From contig JAAFHV010000085.1 in NCBI GenBank assembly GCA_013297655.1, positions 1 to 33,084 on the forward strand: 33,084 nucleotides of DNA, read 5' to 3'. Below are positions 27,026 through 33,084 of this stretch, piece after piece. Position 1 is the first letter of the stretch; each line of letters begins with the position of its first letter. This stretch comes from Myxococcales bacterium (GTDB lineage: Bacteria; Myxococcota_A; Polyangia; Polyangiales; Polyangiaceae). Both the position numbers and the translations under genes were made by a program. The notes under the pieces are model-generated. The model was not told where the DNA came from, did no database searches, and worked only from the letters and a program-made list of their open reading frames with translations.

Positions 27026-27203
27026 GCCGCGAGGCTAATCGAAGTCGCGAGAGCCACCGAAGGACAAATCCGACCGCGCCGTATCCCCGGGTCGCTCGCG
27101 CGCCACGCTCACATCGAACTTGAACGCGTCGCAAGGGCCCGCGGCGCCGGTGGCAGCGCCAAAGAGCACGGGTGATTTCCGGCGGGCTTCCGCGATATTG
27201 AGC

Positions 27204-27219
27204 TAATCTGCCATATCTG
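27204..27219 (+). promoter_or_regulatory. Possible -10 box and leaderless start for the helicase-associated-domain gene
   Basis: TAATCT at 27204-27209 lies 10 bp before the GTG at 27219, the distance expected when transcription begins at the start codon. The in-frame TAA of this box (27204-27206) blocks any longer start, and no ribosome binding site is visible. No clear -35 hexamer is seen. Confidence 0.3.
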
Positions 27220-29345
27220 TGGGCACGAAGACCGTCTCCCCTCTGCGGCTGACCGACGTTCTGGGGGCTCTCCCTCCCTCGGAGCTCGACGCCCTGATCG
27301 CGCGCCTCGGCGTGCGCATCGATCCGGCGAAGCGCCTCGACGTGCCGGCGCAGGTCGCGCGCGCGCTCGTGCAGCTCCCGGACTTGCGTGACCCGAGTCG
27401 CCTGCCGGCCCCGAGCGTGGAGCTCTTGCACCGCGTCGCGGAGGCGAACGGTGTCTTGTTCGTCACCACCGTGCCCGCCGCGCTCGAGCCACTGTCGGCG
27501 CGCGGCATCGTGTTCGCGCGAGGAAAAAAAGGCGCGATCGAGCTCATCCTGCCGATCGCGTACCTCGTGCAAATGCGCTCGTGGGAGGGCGAGGATCCGC
27601 GCGGCCTTCGCGCGCTCTTGGCGCAAGCTCCGTTCGAGACGGCGAGCGCGGTCGCGGCGCACTACCTCGGGCGACCGGCCACGCCGCCGGTGGCGCTCTC
27701 GCTCGAGACCGCGTGGGAGGTGCTCGGTCAAGGCGAGCGCCTCGCGGAAGAAATCGAGAAGCTCGCGCCGACCGAGCGCCGGGTCCTCGAAGGAGTCGTC
27801 CAAGAAGGCGGCGAGGTCGAGACCGACGAGCTGCTCGAGCTCGAACGCGAGCCGCTGCGCCTCCGCACCGCGCAAGGCCCCACCCAAACGCGACGCGGCG
27901 TGGGCTTCTCGCTCGAGCGACGCGGATTCCTCGTTCCCGTACACCCGAACCGCCACGTGGTCCCCACCGAGGTGGCGCGGATCATCGGCGCCGAGTCGCA
28001 CGAGGAGCGCGAGCAGCGTCGCCGTGACGTCAAGACGTTCGCGATCGGGGGCGACCACTCCCCTCGTCGTGCGCGCTTCACCCAAGATCCCGCGCCCCTC
28101 GCCGTGGGCCTCGCGCTCTCCGCGCGGGAGCCAGGCAGCGAGACGCGACCCACGATCGGCACCCCGAAATCGCTGGTGCAAAAGCTCGCGACCCGTTTCG
28201 GTCGCGATCCGGCCCATGTCGCGCTCCTCGTCGCGCTCTCTCGCGCGATCGGCTTGTGGGACGCCGGGGCGCTAAGCGTCGCGGGCCCACCTGGCTCGCT
28301 CTTCATGGGCGACATTTCGCGCGTGCTCTTCGAGACGTGGCTCCGAGGTGGCGCTTGGGACGAAGCTCGGCCCGAGTCCGAGGTGCTGCGCATCGGCGTC
28401 GACGCACGCGACGGCAGCCCGGTCGGCGTGGTGCGCGAGCTCGTGCTCGAGGCGCTCCGCGACCTCGGAGAGGACTGGCTCCCCGTAAGCGCGCTCCTCG
28501 GCTACGTGAAGAGCGACCATCGCCTCCCGGGTCTCACGCGTCTGTTTCGGCGCTGGAGCGAGCGGGTGGGCGTGGAGCCGCAGTCTCCCGCCGACGTCGC
28601 CGATCGCATCCTCAAGGAGACGCTGCCCGCGCTCGGTATCGTGGACCTCGGCGAAGAGGGCGAACAAGACGTCACCTTGCGCCTCACGCCGCGTGGGCGC
28701 GCGCTCGTGAACCGCCGCGAGGTGCCGAGCGAAGAGGCAAAATCCAAATTCCTCGACACGCACGTGCTCCGGGTCGGCGCCGGCGCGCGCATCGCTTCGG
28801 TGCTTCAAATCGCCGCGTTCGTCGAGGTGGGCCGCATCGGCGCGGAGCTCGATTTGCTCGTCGCTCCGCAGACCTTGGCGCGCGCTCTCTCGGCCGGCTT
28901 CGAAGCCGACGTGCTCCGTCAGCGGATCGAGGCGGTCGCGCCCCTCCCCGAGTCGCTCTCGCGCACCCTCGAGCAAGCGAGCGTGGTGCTCGGACGCGGC
29001 ACCTTCGCTGCCGCAAACGGCTTCTTGTGGGTCGAGGACGCGAACATTCGCGAGCTGCTGCGCACCGCCAAATCGACCCAAGAGCTCTTCGTCGATCCGT
29101 CGCCGCAAGGAGGCCTCTTGGTGGTCGCGGGGGTCGATCTCGACCGCCTCGCGCGTCGCTGCCGAACGGTCGGCGTCGAGGTGATCGCCGAGGGCAACGT
29201 CGTCCGCGCGCGCACGGTGCCGCCGCCTCCGGTCGCCCCGCGCTCGCAGTCGTCGTCGCGCGTTCTTCGGGTCGATGGTCCGGCGAGGAACCTCACGCCG
29301 CAGCCCCGCAGCATGACGCCCCCTCCCCGCAAACGCGACCCGTAG
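27219..29345 (+). CDS. Helicase-associated C-terminal domain (Helicase_C_3-like) protein
   Basis: A 708-residue protein. No Walker A or B helicase motifs are visible. The region around residues 530-610 (VLQIAAFVEVGRIGAELDLL, VAPQTLARALSAGFEADVLR, LPESLSRTLEQ) resembles the domain found at the C-terminus of XPB-like helicases and in stand-alone actinobacterial proteins. The first 500 residues look like repeated winged-helix-type segments (VLEGVVQEGGEVETDELLEL, DWLPVSALLGYVKSDHRLPG). The tail is Ser/Pro/Arg-rich. A role in DNA or nucleoprotein binding is likely but unproven. The start is GTG at 27219. It is divergent from the methyltransferase gene across a 193-bp gap, and its stop overlaps the first bases of a large hairpin. 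Confidence 0.75.
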   Translation: MGTKTVSPLRLTDVLGALPPSELDALIARLGVRIDPAKRLDVPAQVARALVQLPDLRDPSRLPAPSVELLHRVAEANGVLFVTTVPAALEPLSARGIVFARGKKGAIELILPIAYLVQMRSWEGEDPRGLRALLAQAPFETASAVAAHYLGRPATPPVALSLETAWEVLGQGERLAEEIEKLAPTERRVLEGVVQEGGEVETDELLELEREPLRLRTAQGPTQTRRGVGFSLERRGFLVPVHPNRHVVPTEVARIIGAESHEEREQRRRDVKTFAIGGDHSPRRARFTQDPAPLAVGLALSAREPGSETRPTIGTPKSLVQKLATRFGRDPAHVALLVALSRAIGLWDAGALSVAGPPGSLFMGDISRVLFETWLRGGAWDEARPESEVLRIGVDARDGSPVGVVRELVLEALRDLGEDWLPVSALLGYVKSDHRLPGLTRLFRRWSERVGVEPQSPADVADRILKETLPALGIVDLGEEGEQDVTLRLTPRGRALVNRREVPSEEAKSKFLDTHVLRVGAGARIASVLQIAAFVEVGRIGAELDLLVAPQTLARALSAGFEADVLRQRIEAVAPLPESLSRTLEQASVVLGRGTFAAANGFLWVEDANIRELLRTAKSTQELFVDPSPQGGLLVVAGVDLDRLARRCRTVGVEVIAEGNVVRARTVPPPPVAPRSQSSSRVLRVDGPARNLTPQPRSMTPPPRKRDP

Positions 29346-29468
29346 GCTGGGGCGCTTTTCGTCGATACCTTCGCCTGGCCGTCGTCGGACGTCCTCACGA
29401 ACAGGAGTTCGTTCCGGGCGGTCCTCCTAGGCCAGGCTCGGTCTCGACGAAAATCGACCCAGCCTACG
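29341..29468. repeat. 128-nt near-perfect hairpin
   Basis: The arm 29341-29380 pairs with 29430-29468 with only a few mismatches and one bulge: CGTAGGCTGGG at the outer end, TTTTCGTCGA in the middle and GCCTGGCC at the inner end. The 49-nt loop contains a further small hairpin (CGAAC-AGGA-GTTCG). The outer end overlaps the stop codon of the helicase-domain gene. It could be a terminator-like structure, a folded RNA or a mobile palindrome. Confidence 0.85.
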
Positions 29469-29738
29469 TCCCGTTCTCAGCTCGAGAGGAGCTCGTGCGC
29501 GCTCGCGGACTCGCGCTCGGGGACTCGCGCTCCGCGACTCGCGCTCGAGACGAGCTGGTGCGCGCTCGGACTCGCGGGCCTTATGCGCAAGCCTCTGAAA
29601 ATGCTTGGGTTTGGCGCGACAAGGGGAGGTCGGGCGATTTTCGTCGAGACCGAGCCTGGCCTAGGAGGCCGCCCGGAGCGTACTCCTGTCGGTGAGGACG
29701 GCCGACAACGGCCAGGCGAAGGGATCGGCGGAAAGCGC
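29352..29738. repeat. Large inverted repeat, ~105-bp arms
   Basis: The left arm 29352-29456 is the reverse complement of the right arm 29635-29738 with about nine mismatches and one indel (roughly 90 percent identity). The innermost ~34 bp of the arms are identical. The arms are separated by 178 bp. Because each arm is itself largely palindromic, this is two copies of one palindromic unit in opposite orientation. The right copy ends 8 bp before the lysA stop codon. Confidence 0.88.
29505..29546. repeat. 14-bp tandem repeat, 3 units
   Basis: Units 29505-29518, 29519-29532 and 29533-29546 share the core GACTCGCGCTC. They are flanked by two near-identical direct repeats (29481-29508 and 29545-29570), each starting CTCGAGA and containing GTGCGCGCTCG. 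Confidence 0.8.
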
Positions 29739-29746
29739 TCGGCCTC

Positions 29747-31063
29747 CTACTCTTCGGCGATGGATAGGCGTTCGTCGGCCCAGGCGCGGAGGGGGGCTCG
29801 TTCTTTGGCGGCGACGATTCGGCCTCCTCGGACGAAGACCTCGGCGGGAAGAGGGCGGCCGTTGTAGCGGCTCGCCATGCTGTAGCCGTAGGCGCCGGCG
29901 TCGAGGAGGGCGACGTGGGAGAAGGGCTCGATCGGGAGGGTGTGGAGGCCGAAGTCGTCGGAGCTCTCGCAGACGGGGCCGACGACGCGGGCGCTCGCGG
30001 TGGCGGACGCGGAGGATGGGAGCGCGAGCGGGACGACGCGGTGGTTCGATTGGTAGAGCGCGGGACGCATGAGATCGTTCATCCCCGCGTCGATCATCAG
30101 CCAGCGGCGCTCGGGATCTCCCGCCACACGTTCGTTCGCGGGGCGATCGGACTTGGTTTGGAGCACCTTCGCGAGGAGGACGGCGTGCGAGCCGACGAGG
30201 GAACGGCCGGGCTCGACGAGGTGGCGAAGATGATCGACGCCGTACACTTTTGCGAGCGCACGAGCCTTGCGTACGAAGTCGGCCGGGCGCGCCGCGCAGC
30301 CGCCGCCGTAGTCGATCCCGAAGCCACCGCCGGTGTCGACGTAGTCGAGGGCGATGCCCCTCGCGAGGGCGTCTTTCGCGAGGGAAAACAGCACCTTCGC
30401 GCCGCCTTCGTAGGCGTCCGTCGTGGTGAACTGCGAGCCCACGTGGCAGGTGAGCCCGGAGAGCGTGAGGCTGTTGCTCTCTGCGATGCGGGCGAGGGCC
30501 TCCGGTACGCGCGGGAGCGGAACGCCGAACTTCGCCTCGTCGTGCCCCGTCGCGATGTTCGCGTGGGTGTGGATCTCGCTCGGATCGAGGCCCGGGTTGA
30601 TCCTGAGTGACACCCGCGCGACACGGCCGAGCGCACGCGCGCGCGCCTCGACACGGGCGACCTCCTCCGCGCTCTCCACCTGCAACGCGAGGATGCCGCG
30701 CGGGCCTGCGCCGAGCGCGAGATCGATCTCTTCATCGGTCTTCGCGACGCCGCTCATCACGACGAGATCGGCAGAGACTCCCGCGCCGAGGGCAAAAAGA
30801 AGCTCCCCCGCGCTCACCACGTCGGCGCCGAGGCCGTGCTTCGCGAAGCTGCGCACGATCGGCGCGGCGCTGTTCGCCTTGACCGCGTAACAGACGAGGT
30901 GCGGGTGCCCCTCGAACGCCGCCGCGAGCTCGAGCGCTTCGCGGTCCATGCCGTCGAGATCGTACACGTACGTTGGCGTCCCGTACGTGGGCGAGGTCGC
31001 CACCTCCGAGAGCTTCAATCCACCCAGCCGTAGCTCGCCCGCGTCGTCTCGCGTGATTGACAC
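29747..31063 (-). CDS. lysA: Diaminopimelate decarboxylase
   Basis: A 438-residue PLP enzyme that decarboxylates meso-diaminopimelate to L-lysine, the last step of lysine synthesis. PLP lysine K62 is in CYAVKANS. Other conserved parts are the substrate-binding HVGSQ, GGGFGIDY, EPGRSLVG, the catalytic GPVCESSDDF and DAGAYGYSMASRYNGRPLPAEV. The GTG at 31063 (MSITRDDAGELRL) is preferred; the open frame extends to a TTG six codons earlier with no better ribosome binding site. It is transcribed divergently from pyk across 67 bp. Its stop lies 8 bp from a large inverted repeat. Confidence 0.95.
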   Translation of the reverse strand: MSITRDDAGELRLGGLKLSEVATSPTYGTPTYVYDLDGMDREALELAAAFEGHPHLVCYAVKANSAAPIVRSFAKHGLGADVVSAGELLFALGAGVSADLVVMSGVAKTDEEIDLALGAGPRGILALQVESAEEVARVEARARALGRVARVSLRINPGLDPSEIHTHANIATGHDEAKFGVPLPRVPEALARIAESNSLTLSGLTCHVGSQFTTTDAYEGGAKVLFSLAKDALARGIALDYVDTGGGFGIDYGGGCAARPADFVRKARALAKVYGVDHLRHLVEPGRSLVGSHAVLLAKVLQTKSDRPANERVAGDPERRWLMIDAGMNDLMRPALYQSNHRVVPLALPSSASATASARVVGPVCESSDDFGLHTLPIEPFSHVALLDAGAYGYSMASRYNGRPLPAEVFVRGGRIVAAKERAPLRAWADERLSIAEE

Positions 31064-31130
31064 GGCGCATTCATACCACAAGGCAAAAAAAACAACCCGT
31101 CACGCCGACCAGAGGTGTCATTGTTCGCGC
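31064..31130. promoter_or_regulatory. Divergent lysA/pyk promoter region
   Basis: A 67-bp gap holding an A8 run (a T8 run for lysA), which could act as an UP element. TTGACA at 31057-31062 on the plus strand looks like a -35 box for pyk, but no good -10 follows. TATGAA on the minus strand is a possible lysA -10 box. Confidence 0.4.
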
Positions 31131-32540
31131 ATGGTTATTCGCCGCGCAAAGCTGCTCTGCACGTTGGGTCCCGCCTGCGACACCGTCGACGGTCTGCGCT
31201 CCCTCATCAAGGCCGGGATGGACGTGGCGCGCTTCAACTTTTCCCACGGCACGCACGAGGAGCACAAAGCGCGTCTCGACCGCTTGCGCGAGGCGAGTGA
31301 GCACGAACGAAAAGCCACCGCCGCGCTCCAAGATCTCTGCGGCCCCAAGATCCGCACCGGAAACCTCGCCGCCTCGTACTCGCTGCCCACGGGCATCGAG
31401 GCCACCCTCGTCGAGGGCGACTACTCGGCGGACGAGAACGTCATCCCGATCAACTACGAGGGCCTCGCCGCCGACGTGCGCGTCGACGACAGCATCCTGT
31501 TCGACGACGGCCGCATCACGCTCCGCGTCCGCGCGATCGAGGGCGACAAGGTTCGGGTGTTCGTGGAGCAGGGCGGCGGGATGCGCAACCACATCGGCGT
31601 GCACCTGCCCAGCAAGACGATGCGCCTCTCGGCCCTCACCGAAAAAGACAAAGAAGACCTCGACTTCGGCCTCTCGCAGAACGTCGACTACGTGGCCCTC
31701 TCGTTCGTACGCCGCGCCGAGGACCTCAAGCTCGTCCGCGAGATATGTGCAGCTTACAACAAGCCCACTCCCATCATCGCGAAGATCGAGACGCCGGACG
31801 CGGTGGAGAACCTCGAGAGCATCATCGCCGCTTCGGACGGCGTGATGGTGGCGCGCGGCGATCTCGGGGTCGAGTTTCCGCCCGAGCGCGTGCCGGTCAT
31901 CCAGCGGCAGATCTTGATGGTCGCGCGGCGGGTACGGAGGCCCGTGATCGTGGCGACCGAGATGCTCCAGTCGATGACGAAGGCGACGCGGCCGACGCGC
32001 GCCGAGGCGAGCGACGTGGCGAACGCCGTGTTCGCCGGCACCGACGCGATCATGCTCTCGGGCGAGACCGCGACCGGCGATCACCCCACCCTCGCGGCGG
32101 CGATGATGAGCCGCCTCGCGACCGAGGCCGAGTCGTCTCCGTTCTTCGAGTACCTGCCCTACACCTCGCGCGCGACGAGCGTGCCGGAGGCGGTGGCGCG
32201 CGGCGCGGTGAACACGGCCAAAGAGATCGGCGCGCGGTTCCTCGTCGCCTTCACCGAGACCGGCTCTTCGGCCCTCAACGTGAGCCTCGCGCGCCCACCG
32301 GTGCCGATCGTCGCGTTCTCGCCGAACGAAAAGACGCGCCGCCGAATGGCCCTCTATTGGGGCGTCATCCCGCGCAAGAGCCCCTCGCTCCACGACACCG
32401 ACAAGCTCGTCGATTGGTGCACCGGCGATCTGCTCGCGTCGGGCCTCGCCTCGCCCGGCGAACGCGTCGTCATCGTGTTCGGCGCGCCGCTCGGCGTGGC
32501 GGGAAGCACGAACTCGATCCGCGTCCACGTCCTCGGCTGA
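31131..32540 (+). CDS. pyk: Pyruvate kinase
   Basis: A 469-residue glycolytic enzyme converting phosphoenolpyruvate and ADP to pyruvate and ATP. The ATG at 31131 gives the usual start VIRRAKLLCTLGPACDTVDG. Conserved parts are GMDVARFNFSHGTHEEH, DLCGPKIRTG, the catalytic lysine and metal-binding segment IIAKIETPDAVENLESII, MVARGDLGVEFP, and AGTDAIMLSGETATGDHP. The C-terminal domain (ARFLVAFTETGSSALNVSLA, NEKTRRRMALYWGVIP) is of normal length. The upstream AGAGG is about 15 nt away, so the ribosome binding site is weak. The open frame continues upstream only by overlapping lysA antisense. Confidence 0.96.
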   Translation: MVIRRAKLLCTLGPACDTVDGLRSLIKAGMDVARFNFSHGTHEEHKARLDRLREASEHERKATAALQDLCGPKIRTGNLAASYSLPTGIEATLVEGDYSADENVIPINYEGLAADVRVDDSILFDDGRITLRVRAIEGDKVRVFVEQGGGMRNHIGVHLPSKTMRLSALTEKDKEDLDFGLSQNVDYVALSFVRRAEDLKLVREICAAYNKPTPIIAKIETPDAVENLESIIAASDGVMVARGDLGVEFPPERVPVIQRQILMVARRVRRPVIVATEMLQSMTKATRPTRAEASDVANAVFAGTDAIMLSGETATGDHPTLAAAMMSRLATEAESSPFFEYLPYTSRATSVPEAVARGAVNTAKEIGARFLVAFTETGSSALNVSLARPPVPIVAFSPNEKTRRRMALYWGVIPRKSPSLHDTDKLVDWCTGDLLASGLASPGERVVIVFGAPLGVAGSTNSIRVHVLG

Positions 32541-32712
32541 GCGCTTCCTAGCGTCGCTCCTCGTCCTCGCTCACCCGCTCCCCGCTCCCCTTCCCGCTCC
32601 CCCGCAGGCGCTGCCGGAAGCGGCCCTGGACGAGCGGGTGCGGGGAGAGTGGCTCCACGTTCGCGGCTGGGCACCTCTCGCGTGGCGAAACGCCTGCTTC
32701 GTGCTGCGAGGC

Positions 32713-33084
32713 TCAGCGCGAGACGAGCTCCCGCTTGAGCACCTTCCCGGTGGGGTTCCGCGGCAACGTGTCGATGAACACGACGTCGCGTGGGACCTTC
32801 GGTCCGGCGAGCCGCTCCTTGAGCCACCCCTTCAGGGAAGCCTCTTCCACGACCGCGCCGTCGCGCTTCACGACGAACGCGCGCACACGCTCGCCCCACT
32901 CTTCGTCCGGCACGCCGACGACCGCGGCCTCGGCGACGTCGGGGTGGCTCTCGATCACGCTCTCGATCTCGACCGGGTACACGTTCACGCCGCCGGAGAT
33001 CACCATGTCGCGCTTGCGGCCCTCGATGAAGTAGTTCCCGTCGTGATCCCGCCGCGCGAGATCCCCCACCGAGAAGTAGCCGGA
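32713..33084 (-). CDS. Acyl-CoA synthetase / AMP-binding enzyme, C-terminal part (partial)
   Basis: The last 123 residues of an adenylate-forming enzyme; the gene runs off the right edge. The family hinge and C-terminal domain are clear: SGYFSVGDLARRDHDGNYF, then EGRKRDMVISGGVNVYPVEI, VVGVPDEEWGERVRAFVV and LPRNPTGKVLKREL with the catalytic Lys of the adenylation step. Such enzymes activate a carboxylic acid, usually a fatty or aromatic acid, as acyl-AMP and then as acyl-CoA. The substrate pocket lies outside the window. Its stop is TGA at 32713-32715. Confidence 0.93.
   Translation of the reverse strand, partial: SGYFSVGDLARRDHDGNYFIEGRKRDMVISGGVNVYPVEIESVIESHPDVAEAAVVGVPDEEWGERVRAFVVKRDGAVVEEASLKGWLKERLAGPKVPRDVVFIDTLPRNPTGKVLKRELVSR

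Larger units (their letters stand above)
29346..29746. other. 401-bp gap between convergent genes, built of palindromes and short repeats
   Basis: No gene is seen. It contains most of the 128-nt hairpin, its inverted copy (29635-29738), and three 14-bp tandem units between them. Nearly all of the gap is explained by these structures. Confidence 0.7.

Noticed and set aside
31064-31081. TTG start for lysA at 31081
   Set aside because: No ribosome binding site, and the added residues (WYECA) have no counterpart in the family; GTG at 31063 is simpler.

Overview
The window is a high-GC, gene-dense chromosomal stretch. It looks like a myxobacterium, most likely Polyangia-like. The reasons are the strong GC bias, many lipoproteins and low-complexity tails, several ExbB/ExbD sets, a beta-propeller protein of myxobacterial style, and a repeat-rich intergenic landscape. 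This is inference from gene content only; no marker gene allows a firm placement.

Layout. (1) 1-1409: the Gly-rich tail of a gene entering from the left, a strong terminator, and an unknown lipoprotein. (2) 1752-8001: rpmG, then the cell-shape (elongasome) operon mreB-mreC-mreD-mrdA(PBP2)-rodA, whose last four genes overlap by 4 bp. (3) 8150-8309: a 160-bp MITE-like palindromic element directly against the start of a di-haem cytochrome lipoprotein (8319-9548). (4) 9549-10501: gene-free, with a ~112-bp tandem repeat and a heptanucleotide array. (5) 10502-16456: two divergent ExbB-ExbD-ExbD proton-channel modules, the left one followed by a terminator and a membrane-anchored protein of unknown function. 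(6) 17046-20548: a membrane trio made of a YqiJ/NfeD-like OB-fold protein, a flotillin, and a small protein resembling a K+ channel pore with an altered selectivity filter. (7) 20645-22284: a beta-propeller gene split by a frameshift at a G6 tract. (8) 22487-27025 (minus): DNA methyltransferase, HD phosphohydrolase, exported protein and glycerate 2-kinase, all joined by 4-bp start/stop overlaps. (9) 27219-29345: a helicase-associated-domain protein with an apparently leaderless GTG start. (10) 29341-29738: a 128-nt hairpin plus an inverted copy of most of it, between convergent genes. (11) 29747-33084: lysA and pyk, divergent, then the C-terminal end of an acyl-CoA synthetase that leaves the window.

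How it works together. Only the mre/mrd/rod genes form a textbook pathway: MreBCD scaffold plus the PBP2-RodA peptidoglycan synthase. lysA supplies L-lysine from meso-diaminopimelate, the peptidoglycan precursor, but it is not linked to that operon. The ExbB-ExbD-ExbD modules are probably proton-driven envelope motors; the one-ExbB, two-ExbD layout recalls the AglR-AglQ-AglS gliding motor of Myxococcus. The flotillin trio is the best candidate for a little-described system: a membrane microdomain scaffold, its OB-fold partner and a pore-like protein. No CRISPR array, tRNA, rRNA or complete insertion sequence was seen.
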